Below, piece by piece: positions 28,127 to 37,720 of a stretch of 64,000 nucleotides of DNA. Each line of letters opens with the position of its first letter. Within the stretch, counting starts at the first letter, position 1. The DNA lies in contig JAFGDQ010000094.1 of the NCBI GenBank assembly GCA_016932015.1, forward strand, positions 1 through 64,000, read 5' to 3'. The stretch is from Spirochaetota bacterium (GTDB taxonomy: Bacteria > Spirochaetota > UBA4802 > JAFGDQ01). Position numbers and translations under genes: made by a program. The notes under the pieces were generated by a model. It did not search any database. It worked only from the letters and a program-made list of their open reading frames with translations, and was not told the DNA's origin.

Positions 28127-30682
28127 TTATGCCCAGGTAACCAGTCCCGGCTTATACTTCCTGGCCATATCCTTATGGTACGGGATTACTCTGACCGTAA
28201 AGCCGAACTGCCCCGATTTCAGGCATAAGACCTGTCCTTCATAAAGAATATCTCCTTCTGTTAAGCCGTTTACTTTATCCATGGAAATGCTGGCCCCTTC
28301 CTGAATATCACCTTCTGAATTAAGATTTCCGAAGTAAAGTTCCACCTGTACTTCTTCAGGAGATATTGTCCCGAGATTAACCACAGCCTCAACATTGATT
28401 CTTTTCCCGACTACAATCTCGGCATCATCCTTTATGTATATTTCTTTTATTTTAACTTCTTTCCATTTGCCTGATATTTTCTCCTGCCAGCCGGAAAATT
28501 CTCTAGCGACTTTATAATTGTCATTCCTGTATTGTTGACAGTTATTATGGGCATTTAAATAAAACTTCTCCGTATAATCCCTGACCATCCTGTTTGTGTT
28601 AAAAATCGGGCAGATCGTTTTCATAGATTCTTTTATTCTGGCTACCCACTCCCTTGGAATACCGTCCGCACCTCTGTCATAAAACATCGGAATAACTTCA
28701 TTTTCAAGAATATTATATAATGACTCGCTTTCAATATAATTCTGATGTTCCCACTCATCGTATTCCTCACCATGGCCGATAGTCCATCCGTTACTGCCGT
28801 TGTATGCTTCAGCCCACCAGCCGTCCAGGACACTTATATTAAGGCCTCCGTTCGGTACAACTTTCATACCGCTGGTACCGGAAGCCTCTTTGGGCCTTGT
28901 AGGGGTGTTGAGCCATACATCAGCTCCCTGCACCAGATATCTCGCGATATTGATATCATAATCCTCAAGAAAAACAATTTTGTTCCTGAATTTTTCATCC
29001 CTGGCAAGTTTGATAAGCTCCTTGATAAGTTCTTTTCCCATATTGTCTTTAGGATGGGCCTTGCCTGAAAAAATAAACTGAACAGGCCTGTCTTTGTTTG
29101 AGATTATCTTTTCAAGCCTTTCCATATTTTTGAATATTAATGTAGCGCGTTTATAGGTTGCAAACCTTCTGGCAAATCCTATTGTCAGAGCTTCGGAATC
29201 AAGAACCGCGTCAGCCATTTCGACTTCATATTTGGGCATTCCGCGAGCCTTAAGCTGTTTCTTCAGTTTATTCCTGGAAAAGCCTACCAGCCTTTCCTTC
29301 ATTCTCTCCCTGCATCTCCATAATTCAGAATCAGGAATAGAATCAACGTTCAGCCATATGTCTTTATCAACGGGGTTATCGATCCACCTGGGGCCGAGAT
29401 ACCTGTTCAGTACCCGCATCATTTCATCCGATGTCCATGAAAGAGTCTGGATTCCGTTTGTAATATGTGTTATCGGAATATTATGAACAGGAAGAGATGG
29501 CCATAAAGCTTTCCACATATTTCTTGAAACAGTCCCGTGCAGGGCCGAAACGCCGTTGCAGAAAGCCGCTGTTTTTATCGCTAGTACGGTCATACAGAAA
29601 GTCTCTTCCTTGTCCGTAACGACCTCCCTTCCAAGAGCAAGGAAGTCCTCTTTTTTAATTCCCATGTCATTAATATAAAATGAAAGGTATTTCCCGACAA
29701 GCTCCGGATCGAACCTGTCATTTCCCGCAGGTACAGGTGTATGAGTGGTAAAAACATTATTTACACAAACATTGGCAAGAGCCTCATTATATGAAAGACC
29801 CTTCTCCTTCATTGAGAGCCTGATTCGTTCAATACTTAAAAACGCGGAATGCCCTTCATTCATGTGAAATACGGTGATATTCTTTTTCATTTCCTTAAGC
29901 GCCCGTACTCCGCCGATTCCCAGAAGCATTTCCTGCTTTATTCTCATTTCATTGTCGCCGCCGTATAGCTGATATGTAATCCACCTGTCTTCACCTGAAT
30001 TTTTATCGATATCAGTATCAAGTAAATACAGTTGTATTCTGCCGATCTGTACCTCCCAAATCTGAGCATAAACATTCCTGCCCGGGTACTCAACACTTAT
30101 GAAAAGAGTTTCATTATTCTCATCCTTTACAAGCTGAACCGGAATATTATAAAAATCAGTTGCCGGAAATTTCTCCTGCTGCCAGCCGTCAACATTCAGA
30201 TACTGATGAAAATACCCCAGCTTATACAAAAGTCCTACGCCGGTTAAGGGGATTCCGATTTCACTTGCTGACTTTAAATGATCTCCTGCAAGGACTCCCA
30301 GACCGCCGGAATAAATCGGCAGACATTCATGAATTCCGAATTCAGCAGAAAGGTATGCGACGTTCATTTCACCTTCAATACTGCTGTTTTCCTGGAACCA
30401 TGTCTTCTTTGTCAGCTGCCAGTCCAGCTCTTCTTCTACACGATTCATATGAGCAAGAAAGCTTTCAGACTCTGCAGCTTCATTCATCATTTCCTGGGGA
30501 AGAGATCCGAGCAATGCCATAGGATTATGACTCAGTTCGCGCCACATATCCACTCCCAGTCTTCTGAATAATTCAATCGCTTCAAAATTCCATACCCACA
30601 ACAAATTCTGCGCTATTCTTAGAAGCGGTTTTAAATTTTCAGGTAAATATGGTAATACACGAAACTTTTTTATATTCGGCAT
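28127..30682 (-). CDS. Alpha-glucan (glycogen/maltodextrin) phosphorylase, DUF3417 type
   Basis: Releases glucose 1-phosphate from alpha-1,4-glucans; 851 residues from the ATG at 30682, which has GGAG 8 nt upstream (the frame is open further up but without family sequence). The N-terminal DUF3417 domain ('LPENLKPLLRIAQNLLWVWN') marks the short archaeal/bacterial phosphorylase family. The catalytic part includes 'YLSAEFGIHECLPIYSGGLGVLAGDH', read at about residues 110-135, and the PLP-lysine region 'SGTSGMKVVPNGG'. A C-terminal beta domain of about 150 residues follows. No glycogen synthase or branching enzyme is in the window. Confidence 0.95.
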   Translation of the reverse strand: MPNIKKFRVLPYLPENLKPLLRIAQNLLWVWNFEAIELFRRLGVDMWRELSHNPMALLGSLPQEMMNEAAESESFLAHMNRVEEELDWQLTKKTWFQENSSIEGEMNVAYLSAEFGIHECLPIYSGGLGVLAGDHLKSASEIGIPLTGVGLLYKLGYFHQYLNVDGWQQEKFPATDFYNIPVQLVKDENNETLFISVEYPGRNVYAQIWEVQIGRIQLYLLDTDIDKNSGEDRWITYQLYGGDNEMRIKQEMLLGIGGVRALKEMKKNITVFHMNEGHSAFLSIERIRLSMKEKGLSYNEALANVCVNNVFTTHTPVPAGNDRFDPELVGKYLSFYINDMGIKKEDFLALGREVVTDKEETFCMTVLAIKTAAFCNGVSALHGTVSRNMWKALWPSLPVHNIPITHITNGIQTLSWTSDEMMRVLNRYLGPRWIDNPVDKDIWLNVDSIPDSELWRCRERMKERLVGFSRNKLKKQLKARGMPKYEVEMADAVLDSEALTIGFARRFATYKRATLIFKNMERLEKIISNKDRPVQFIFSGKAHPKDNMGKELIKELIKLARDEKFRNKIVFLEDYDINIARYLVQGADVWLNTPTRPKEASGTSGMKVVPNGGLNISVLDGWWAEAYNGSNGWTIGHGEEYDEWEHQNYIESESLYNILENEVIPMFYDRGADGIPREWVARIKESMKTICPIFNTNRMVRDYTEKFYLNAHNNCQQYRNDNYKVAREFSGWQEKISGKWKEVKIKEIYIKDDAEIVVGKRINVEAVVNLGTISPEEVQVELYFGNLNSEGDIQEGASISMDKVNGLTEGDILYEGQVLCLKSGQFGFTVRVIPYHKDMARKYKPGLVTWA

Positions 30683-30868
30683 ATGCGTATCTCCAAAGAA
30701 AGGGCTTATATAATATATAATTTTTAAGATAATCTTCCGGAAATGATTACATGTGAATTTTGGATATTTTAATATAAAACACTTTATAAAATATTGCAAA
30801 CAAATTCATGAAATTAAATATATTTTTTATTACTGCGGAAATATTATTAGGGAAACTTTCCCGGTTCA

Positions 30869-32176
30869 CTATTCCTTCTGAAGAGATGTAATCGAATCCG
30901 CGCTGTGTATGCCTTGTGCTATTTCAGGTATAATTCCCTTCTCAATATAAATAGGCCTTACCAGTTTTCGGATGCGGGGAAGATTTAGCGAGAACAGGAT
31001 TGCTCCCAGAAAAGTAATACATCCACCCGTAAAAACAACAGCTACCGGCCCGAAATGTTCAGCAAGAGAGCCTACGCTCAGGCTTCCCAGAGGAGCAACA
31101 CCTGCAAAAGCAAGAACATAAAAAGACATTACCCGCCCCCTCATTTCATCCGGAACAATTGTCTGAAGCAGTGTATTACTGGATGCCATTATTGTTATCA
31201 CCGCGAATCCGGCAAATACCATTATGACAAGAGATATTATAAGAATGTTCGAAAAAGAAAAAGCACATAAAGAAAAACCAAGTAAAATTCCGGCAGCCGC
31301 AATATAAGGGGCTAGCCCCGGTATTCTTTTTCTTCTCGCGAGATTCAATGATCCTATTAAAGCACCCAGACCCACAGCACCGCTTAACAGGCCGAGAGTA
31401 TGCGAATCTCCATGCAGAATATCTTTGGCAAAAACCGGCACAAGAAACATGAATGACATACCTGCAAAACTTACAATCGCGAGGTTTAGTATTATTGTTC
31501 TGATGGGATGAAAACCGAATGTGTATTTAATTCCTTCAACTATATCATTTAACGGATTTCCCTTTTTAGCAACCGGTTCTCCGGCAACAGTGATATTAAG
31601 CAGTGAAATAATAACCGCGAGATAGCTGATCCCGTTTATCAGAAAGCAGTAACCTTCCCCGATCAGTGAAATCAGCGCTCCTGCTACTGTAGGCCCGACA
31701 AGGCGGGCACTGTTGAATAACGAAGAATTCAAAGCTATCGCATTACCGAGATCTTCTCTATTATCCACCATCTCAACCACAAATGACTGTCTGGTAGGCA
31801 TATCAAATGCGTTACCTATACCTAAAATAAAGCTGAGAAAAATAATATGCCAGATTGCTACTGTACCTGTAAGAACAAGGATTGATAGAGTTAACGCCTG
31901 AAGCATGGCAAGGATTTGTGTCATAATAAGAATAGTTCGTTTTCTTACCCTGTCGGTTGTTAAACCTGTTACAGGAAAAAGCACTAGCGCAGGCAGAAGA
32001 TTACAGAATCCTACCATACCCAGCATAAACGCAGAACCTGTCAGGCGGTAAACAAGCCAGCTCATTGCAACCTGCTGCATCCATGTACCGATAAGAGATA
32101 CACCCTGTCCTGTGAAAAAAAGACGGTAATTTCTGTTTTTAAGTGCTCTGAAAGTATTGCTTATATTGTTATTCAT
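30869..32176 (-). CDS. MFS transporter, EntS/MFS_3 type
   Basis: Major facilitator of 435 residues with 12 predicted membrane helices. The start 'TFRALKNRNYRLFFTGQGVSLIGTWMQ' (about residues 8-34) and 'MPTRQSFVVEMV' are characteristic of the MFS_3/enterobactin exporter-like group, often annotated as EntS-like. A C-terminal cytoplasmic tail of about 30 residues follows. Substrate unknown; siderophores and drugs are known in the family. It is a single gene, upstream of and codirectional with the phosphorylase, about 190 nt away. Confidence 0.88.
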   Translation of the reverse strand: MNNNISNTFRALKNRNYRLFFTGQGVSLIGTWMQQVAMSWLVYRLTGSAFMLGMVGFCNLLPALVLFPVTGLTTDRVRKRTILIMTQILAMLQALTLSILVLTGTVAIWHIIFLSFILGIGNAFDMPTRQSFVVEMVDNREDLGNAIALNSSLFNSARLVGPTVAGALISLIGEGYCFLINGISYLAVIISLLNITVAGEPVAKKGNPLNDIVEGIKYTFGFHPIRTIILNLAIVSFAGMSFMFLVPVFAKDILHGDSHTLGLLSGAVGLGALIGSLNLARRKRIPGLAPYIAAAGILLGFSLCAFSFSNILIISLVIMVFAGFAVITIMASSNTLLQTIVPDEMRGRVMSFYVLAFAGVAPLGSLSVGSLAEHFGPVAVVFTGGCITFLGAILFSLNLPRIRKLVRPIYIEKGIIPEIAQGIHSADSITSLQKE

Positions 32177-32423
32177 AATACAGTATCCACGCAGAAAGTA
32201 AGGCTGTTATCTTAATATACCTTTTCGATATAATAATCAATACAGATTTTTCAGTTTACTTAATATTTTGTAAAATTCCATTAGCCGGGAAATTTTTTCC
32301 GGTTTTAGAGTCCGGTTAATACCTGCTGTATGTGAAAAAACATAAATCAATATAAATAATAAATTTTTCTCTAAAAAACCAGAAGTCATGCTACTGGAAT
32401 AAATAAAAATAATCATAATTTGC

Positions 32424-32451
32424 TTGACTGTTTTTTTTGTTTTAATACTTT
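32424..32451 (+). promoter_or_regulatory. Promoter of tRNA-Gly
   Basis: TTGACT, 16-nt spacer, TACTTT ends 14 nt before the tRNA. The tRNA-Asp gene at 53.0 kb has the same arrangement, which supports both. Confidence 0.55.
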
Positions 32452-32465
32452 GGGTAATAGAAAAT

Positions 32466-32536
32466 GCGGGTGTAATTCAGTGGTAGAATTCCAGCCTTCC
32501 AAGCTGGCAGCGCCGGTTCGAGCCCGGTCACCCGCT
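32466..32536 (+). tRNA. tRNA-Gly (anticodon TCC)
   Basis: Cloverleaf with a 7-bp acceptor stem (GCGGGTG with CACCCGC), a short D-arm (ATTCAGTGGTAGAAT), an anticodon stem CCAGC/GCTGG holding the loop CTTCCAA, and a T-arm GCCGG-TTCGAGC-CCGGT. The anticodon is TCC. The 3' CCA is not encoded. A perfect terminator follows at 32552. Confidence 0.95.
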
Positions 32537-32551
32537 CATAAACCGTTACTA

Positions 32552-32579
32552 AAATCCTTTTTTATAAAAGGATTTTTTT
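32552..32579 (+). terminator. Rho-independent terminator of tRNA-Gly
   Basis: Ten-bp stem AAATCCTTTT/AAAAGGATTT with a TTAT loop and a T tract, 15 nt past the tRNA. Confidence 0.85.
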
Positions 32580-32899
32580 GTTTTATTTGGGGACGGTTTG
32601 TCAGTAAAGCAGAAACCGTATAAAAAATCCGGGTTTATATTTTCTGCTTTAATATCATCGCTTCCGTTTAAATCTTACCGTGAATACAATTTTTCTCGAT
32701 TTTTCCGTACTATTTCATTAGAATGCCAATCCCATAGTGATGGTTACCTGATCCGCAGGGACAGGTAACCGGACCGCAGTAACTTTCTTACGGATGCATA
32801 GGAGCGGATGGCTGACCTGCAGGAAAATACTTCCCGGGCCGCAGGAGGTAATCATCTGAATCGTAAAAAAATATTTTCCGAGACATCAATAATAAATCT
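32580..32899. other. Non-coding region downstream of tRNA-Gly and of the GRE gene
   Basis: 320 nt without a credible ORF. A 9-bp perfect inverted repeat (GGTTACCTG at 32742 and CAGGTAACC at 32762, 11-nt loop) is followed by two more copies of a CCGCAG word near 32774 and 32845. The hairpin could be the 3' end of the GRE transcript, although no T tract follows on either strand. Confidence 0.4.
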
Positions 32900-35344
32900 T
32901 TAAATACTGTGCTCACTCCTGTTTATAACATCATCCTGAATGTCCGGTGAAAGCTGAATAAAATACGCGCTGAAACCGCCTATGCGCACAATCAGGTCCT
33001 TGTGCTTTTCAGGATTAACTTTTGCGTCCCTTAGTTCGTCTGTATCAACCATGTTGTACTGTATATGAGAACCTCCGTTCTGCATGAATGCGTTTGTGTA
33101 GGCAACCAGCTTATCAACGCTTTCTTCGCTCTGAAGTATTGCTGATGAGAACTTCTGATTTAATACTGATGCGTACGATTCATCAAACCCGGCTTTCAAT
33201 GCTGAGCGAAGTACTGCTGTGGGCCCGTTTTTATCAGCACCTCTCATTGGTGAAACAGATCCGTCATTAAGTGGCTCAAAAGCTTTTCTTCCATTAGGCA
33301 GTGCGCCGACACCAAGACCGCCGAAATAGTGCCATGCAAGCCCCTCTCTTGCTACAATATATTTTCTGAAAGGAGAATTGTCATAGCTTCTTATAATGTC
33401 ATACGAATCCTTACTTATTCTTTCAGCAAGCATGTCTACTTCATCTATATCGTTTCCGTATTTCGGCTGTGCAAAGCACATCATGCGTATCTCTTCCCCG
33501 CGCTCTCCGTCAAAACTGGTATCAAGCGCAAGAAGCAGCTCCTTCATGCTTAACTTCTTATCATCAAATACGAGTTTTTTAACGGCAATAAGCGAATCGG
33601 CTACATCTATAATTGCCCTGTCGGAGATTCCGAACATAGCTGCGTCGGGATCAGGAATAAGCAGATCCTGCCCTTTGTCCATACAGGCCTGTATACCCAT
33701 TGCTGAAAGAAAAGGAAGCCGCAAATACTTTGGCTGTTCCTTTAAAGCAATGGCAGCAAGACGGAACAGGCGGTGCGTAATAAATTTATGCTGTTTCATT
33801 AACGAGTTGTACAGATCATCAAAGCTCTGAAACTCCGCGGGATTGCCGGTCTCAATACCAGTCAGTTTCCCGTTAACATCTTTGCCGTTGTGCAGAGCCA
33901 GATGAAGCATTGCTGCAAGGTTAACCGCGGCAATTCCCTCTGAACCGTAATGTTCTGCTCTTGACGGAAGGCACGGGTATACGCAGCCAAGGCCGCACCA
34001 TTCACTCGCTTCCTCCAGTGGAATGCCGTCATCAAGAAAATGTTTTATTACAACTTCATCGTTCTCAAAAAGCGGAATTCCGCCTTTTGTTTCCATATTC
34101 GTATGCATTGCTTTTTTCATCATCCAGTCAGGCGTGCTTTTATTCCAGCGAAGCCCGACAGTAGGTGAAGACAGCTGAAGCAGCCCGACAAGATGCAGGA
34201 ACAGATAGCTAAGTTCATTTGTCTGATCCTCTCCGTTTTTATCCACTCCGCCCAGCATTATGTTGTTGATTCCGAAATTTATCTGATGCGATTCCTTAAA
34301 GCTTTCAGCTGCTACAAAAGTCTGTGTACCCCAGCGGCCGATAAGCTCCGTAAGCAGTTCCGCAGCCTTTTTAATTGTTATTATTCCGTTATTGAGGTCA
34401 TTTATAAAATATGGATATAAATACTGATCTCCGCGTCCCCACTGAGGATTATTATGCATCGGGTTTTCGTAATTCTTGCATACTCCCATGATGGACATTG
34501 CCTGAAGAGCTTCATGAAATGTCCGTGCAGGATTTTCCGGTACATGTTCGCAGATACGCGCTATTTCCAGCAGCTCCTCTTTTCGCTCTGCTTTCGTCTC
34601 TTTTTCCGCCATCTTCCTTGCCAGTGCCGCGTATCTTTTAGAATGGTCAATTGCAGCTTCGCTTACAATAACTGCTGATTTCCAGAAATAAAGCCTGTCT
34701 ATATCGGTACTGCAGTTATCAATGAACTCTTTTATAAGCGCCTGTGCTTCATTAATAAATGCACTCAAGCCTCTGGTCAGAATTTTATCCCACATCAGAG
34801 TTGATGTACACTGGGCAAAGAATCCGGCATCGAGTGTAGGGTCCTTTAACCTTGCTTTTTCCGCGTCCCTTATCCACGGACCTACGACCGATTCCCATGC
34901 TTTGTAAGTCATTTCAGGAGCAGTTTTCCCGCGGAACGTTACGGCACTATTGCGCAGAATCTGAAGGCTTTCCGGATCAAGGCCAATATTCGCGTCCATT
35001 GTAACGCTGATCTCAGAATTATCCTTCCATATATCAGGTATGTAATCGCCTGATATATCAAATGAAGTTGCGCATCCTATCACTCCGGGAGTCAGTCGCC
35101 CTACAATTACATCAAAATCATAAATTCTAATTTTTATGTTATCCAGAATTTTCTTCAGCAGTCTGGCGCGTCTTATCTGTATGTCCTCTCCTTCTGTTTC
35201 TTTCCATGATTCTACAGTCCATTTCTCTCTGTCCGCAAAAAGCTTCCACCCTGATGCCTTTAGAGCAGCCTTCCATTGCCTGTTGCGTTCACTTAGTCCG
35301 AGTTTATCTATATTTTTCAGAAGTTCTGTATTTATTTTTTTCAT
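32900..35344 (-). CDS. Glycyl radical enzyme of unassigned subclass (PFL-like)
   Basis: 814-residue catalytic subunit of a PFL-superfamily glycyl radical enzyme. The ATG at 35344 has AAGGTG 7 nt upstream; an in-frame TTG 15 nt earlier overlaps that site. The radical glycine is Gly790 in the C-terminal motif RIGGF, and the active-site cysteine is Cys454 in 'GLGCVYPC'. Most characterised dehydratases, lyases and arylacetate decarboxylases have Cys-Val-Glu there; PFL has Cys-Cys-Val-Ser. Here Tyr and a second Cys follow, so none of these activities should be assumed. The 'GGVDKNGEDQTNELS' block is typical. No small subunit gene, as seen with benzylsuccinate synthase or hydroxyphenylacetate decarboxylase, is nearby. 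The dedicated activase lies directly upstream. Confidence 0.9.
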   Translation of the reverse strand: MKKINTELLKNIDKLGLSERNRQWKAALKASGWKLFADREKWTVESWKETEGEDIQIRRARLLKKILDNIKIRIYDFDVIVGRLTPGVIGCATSFDISGDYIPDIWKDNSEISVTMDANIGLDPESLQILRNSAVTFRGKTAPEMTYKAWESVVGPWIRDAEKARLKDPTLDAGFFAQCTSTLMWDKILTRGLSAFINEAQALIKEFIDNCSTDIDRLYFWKSAVIVSEAAIDHSKRYAALARKMAEKETKAERKEELLEIARICEHVPENPARTFHEALQAMSIMGVCKNYENPMHNNPQWGRGDQYLYPYFINDLNNGIITIKKAAELLTELIGRWGTQTFVAAESFKESHQINFGINNIMLGGVDKNGEDQTNELSYLFLHLVGLLQLSSPTVGLRWNKSTPDWMMKKAMHTNMETKGGIPLFENDEVVIKHFLDDGIPLEEASEWCGLGCVYPCLPSRAEHYGSEGIAAVNLAAMLHLALHNGKDVNGKLTGIETGNPAEFQSFDDLYNSLMKQHKFITHRLFRLAAIALKEQPKYLRLPFLSAMGIQACMDKGQDLLIPDPDAAMFGISDRAIIDVADSLIAVKKLVFDDKKLSMKELLLALDTSFDGERGEEIRMMCFAQPKYGNDIDEVDMLAERISKDSYDIIRSYDNSPFRKYIVAREGLAWHYFGGLGVGALPNGRKAFEPLNDGSVSPMRGADKNGPTAVLRSALKAGFDESYASVLNQKFSSAILQSEESVDKLVAYTNAFMQNGGSHIQYNMVDTDELRDAKVNPEKHKDLIVRIGGFSAYFIQLSPDIQDDVINRSEHSI

Positions 35345-35374
35345 TACTTTCACCTTCAATTATAAAATAATATA

Positions 35375-36283
35375 TTATCTGGATACAGTACATAGAATTC
35401 CAAGATCCATGTATTTATTTTTTACAGTTTCAATTGCTTCATTATCCATTGCCGGAATCTGCTCCATATGATAAACCATATCAAGAGCTTTGTATTTACC
35501 CTGCCCCATCCTGTGATACGGCATAAGCTGAAGCTTTAGAGCCTTTTCTCCAAGACCTTTTAAAAATTCCGAAGTTGCTTTAATATTAGTTTCCGAATCA
35601 TTTATCCCGGGAACAAGCGGCAGCCTGAACATTACATCTGCATTGTGCTTAATCAGCAATTCGGCGTTTTCAAGTATCCTGTTATTGGACTGTCCCGTAT
35701 ATTTTTTATGCAAAACAGAGTCCATATGCTTAATATCAAAAAGAAAAAAATCCGATACCGGGATTACTTCAAGAATGGCATCAGGATCAACAAAACCACA
35801 TGTTTCAACGCATGTATTGATTTTTTCTTCTCTGCAAAAGTCAAACAACTGATGAACAAATTCAGCATAAAGAAGAGGTTCTCCGCCGGATACTGTGACT
35901 CCGCCTCCGGAAGAATCGTAGAACATCCTGTCCCGCCTGACTGCATCCCATACTTCATTAACAGTCATTAAACCGCCGTAACGGACAATAGCGTCATAAA
36001 CGCAGGCTTCTTCGCATTTACCGCATACTGTACATTTTAAGTAATCAATGCGGAACTCTCCTTCATTAAGCCGGATCGCATTTTCCGGACAGGCTTCAAG
36101 ACACTTTCCGCATTTTTTGCAAAGAGACTCTATAAAGCCCATTTGAGGTTTACGTGAAATGCACTCGGGATTGGCGCACCATTCACATGACAACGGACAG
36201 CCTTTGAAGAAGACAACTGTCCTTATGCCGGGGCCGTCGTGGATTGAGTATCCCTGAATATTTGTAATTACAGCACTGTTCAT
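35375..36283 (-). CDS. Glycyl-radical enzyme activating enzyme (radical SAM)
   Basis: 302-residue activase that installs the glycyl radical by cleaving SAM. The radical SAM cluster motif is CPLSCEWC (Cys29, Cys33, Cys36), and two extra ferredoxin-type clusters follow ('CKKCGKCLEACP' and 'CTVCGKCEEAC'), the layout of activases for non-PFL glycyl radical enzymes. 'VSGGEPLL' is the SAM-binding GGE motif. It lies 30 nt upstream of the GRE gene in the same direction, so it is surely its partner. It is separated from the ABC binding-protein gene by 162 nt that contain a strong inverted repeat. Confidence 0.95.
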   Translation of the reverse strand: MNSAVITNIQGYSIHDGPGIRTVVFFKGCPLSCEWCANPECISRKPQMGFIESLCKKCGKCLEACPENAIRLNEGEFRIDYLKCTVCGKCEEACVYDAIVRYGGLMTVNEVWDAVRRDRMFYDSSGGGVTVSGGEPLLYAEFVHQLFDFCREEKINTCVETCGFVDPDAILEVIPVSDFFLFDIKHMDSVLHKKYTGQSNNRILENAELLIKHNADVMFRLPLVPGINDSETNIKATSEFLKGLGEKALKLQLMPYHRMGQGKYKALDMVYHMEQIPAMDNEAIETVKNKYMDLGILCTVSR

Positions 36284-36344
36284 AAAAATCTATTTATAAT
36301 GAAAAATTGTTTTTCCCATTCATCAATCTGTGTCAATATTCTGA

Positions 36345-36386
36345 TCTGAGGAAAATCCCGCTCTACTGAACAAAATTTTCCTCAGA
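36345..36386. repeat. 12-bp perfect inverted repeat upstream of the GRE activase gene
   Basis: TCTGAGGAAAAT (36345-36356) pairs exactly with ATTTTCCTCAGA (36375-36386) around an 18-nt spacer. It lies between the ABC importer genes and the GRE pair. It could be an operator, a processing hairpin, or an RNA structure that sets different expression of transport and catalysis; there is no T tract directly after it on the minus strand. Confidence 0.6.
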
Positions 36387-36445
36387 GTTAAACATTTAAT
36401 ACTTTTCGATAGAAATCCTGTATAATCAATTAAAAAATTTGTAAA

Positions 36446-37627
36446 TTACGGAACGACAGTATCTACAAGGACTTCTTTTCCTTTCTGCATCCGGAACAGA
36501 TTCAATGGAATATGCTTTCCGACTCCGTTTTCAATATCATAATTATATTTGAGTCCTTTAACTCCCTTTCTATTAACTACATAATCACTGATCTTTTTTC
36601 TCTCTTCTGCGAGTTTTGCAGGATCTCCGGTAATACCTTCTTTCTCGAAGCACTCCTTGAGCATATACAGCATATCCCCTGTAACATAGGTGAATGCATC
36701 CAGATACTGCCCAGGATGTTCCTTATTGTACTTTTTGTTAAACTCATCGTATTTATCAGTAAAATGATAGCTCATTGCTTCAAAAAGATATGTACCTTCA
36801 ATTGCATCACCTGCTTCATTATAGAAAGCAATTCCGCATCCAAGTCCGGCAGTCCACATATTTTCCGGTTTTTTCCCGCGCCTTATCAGCTCTTTCAGTA
36901 TTTTGGCACTTGTAGTCTGGGATGACCAGAAAGCAAAACCGTCAGCCCCTGATGCGAGTGCCTTAACAACAGAAGGACTGTAGTCAACTTTCATTACAGG
37001 CGTTTCAATTATTGTGGATTTAACACCTACTTTTTCCAGAGACTTTGCGGAACCTTTCGCGAAATCTATAACTGAAGGGAACAGTGGTTCAACAAAATGA
37101 ACAACATGCTTGATCTCCTTTTCCTGTTTAACCCACTGTAATACTGAATGTTTTTTGATTTCTTCATCATCCTGCATTATATATACCATCCATGGAAAAA
37201 ACTGTTTTGCGAGATCGACTCCTCCCCCTCCTGTAAAAGCAAACATCTTCTCTCTTACTGCGACAGGCATGGCAGCCTTGCATTCCATATCTGTAAGAGG
37301 TCCCAGGGTGCATAGTGAGTTCATATCAACAGCTTTACCCATAGCAGCGGCGGCCTTGGAAGGATCCATTGCCGTGTCCCGATATTCAAGTACTACAGGT
37401 TTACCGTTAATTCCACCTGATTCATTAATTTCTTCAGCAACATGATCCAGCATCCATTTATGAACTGCGCCGTTTCCCGCAAAAGGACCGCTTAAAAATA
37501 CAATTACGGGAATATGCCATTCATCCACATTGACTGCAGCTTTTTTACCGCAGCTCCCAAAAGAAAATAATACAATTGCTAATGAGATAATGATTGAAAA
37601 GATTCTTGTTGAGTTCTCCTTTAGCAT
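36446..37627 (-). CDS. Branched-chain-type ABC importer, substrate-binding lipoprotein
   Basis: Periplasmic-binding lipoprotein of 393 residues, Peripla_BP_6 (LivK/UrtA-like) family. The ATG at 37627 has GGAGG 6 nt upstream and begins a signal peptide ending in the lipobox FSFGSC; a longer in-frame start lacks support. 'SGPFAGNGAVHKWMLDHVAEEINESGGINGKPV' starting near residue 50 is the usual N-lobe signature. Family members bind amino acids, urea, amides or aromatic acids; the ligand here is unknown. It is the last of five importer genes and the nearest to the GRE pair. Confidence 0.9.
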   Translation of the reverse strand: MLKENSTRIFSIIISLAIVLFSFGSCGKKAAVNVDEWHIPVIVFLSGPFAGNGAVHKWMLDHVAEEINESGGINGKPVVLEYRDTAMDPSKAAAAMGKAVDMNSLCTLGPLTDMECKAAMPVAVREKMFAFTGGGGVDLAKQFFPWMVYIMQDDEEIKKHSVLQWVKQEKEIKHVVHFVEPLFPSVIDFAKGSAKSLEKVGVKSTIIETPVMKVDYSPSVVKALASGADGFAFWSSQTTSAKILKELIRRGKKPENMWTAGLGCGIAFYNEAGDAIEGTYLFEAMSYHFTDKYDEFNKKYNKEHPGQYLDAFTYVTGDMLYMLKECFEKEGITGDPAKLAEERKKISDYVVNRKGVKGLKYNYDIENGVGKHIPLNLFRMQKGKEVLVDTVVP

Positions 37628-37720
37628 TATAACCTCCAGTTTATTTGTTATATCGTCCAATGAACGATTGATGTGCTTACAATAAAGCCCGGATATATAC
37701 AATTAAGCGGAGCGCGGAAT

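Noticed and set aside
32900-35344. Pyruvate formate-lyase, diol dehydratase or hydroxyphenylacetate decarboxylase
   Set aside because: Active-site loop differs from all of these, and the decarboxylase small subunit and dehydratase partner genes are missing.
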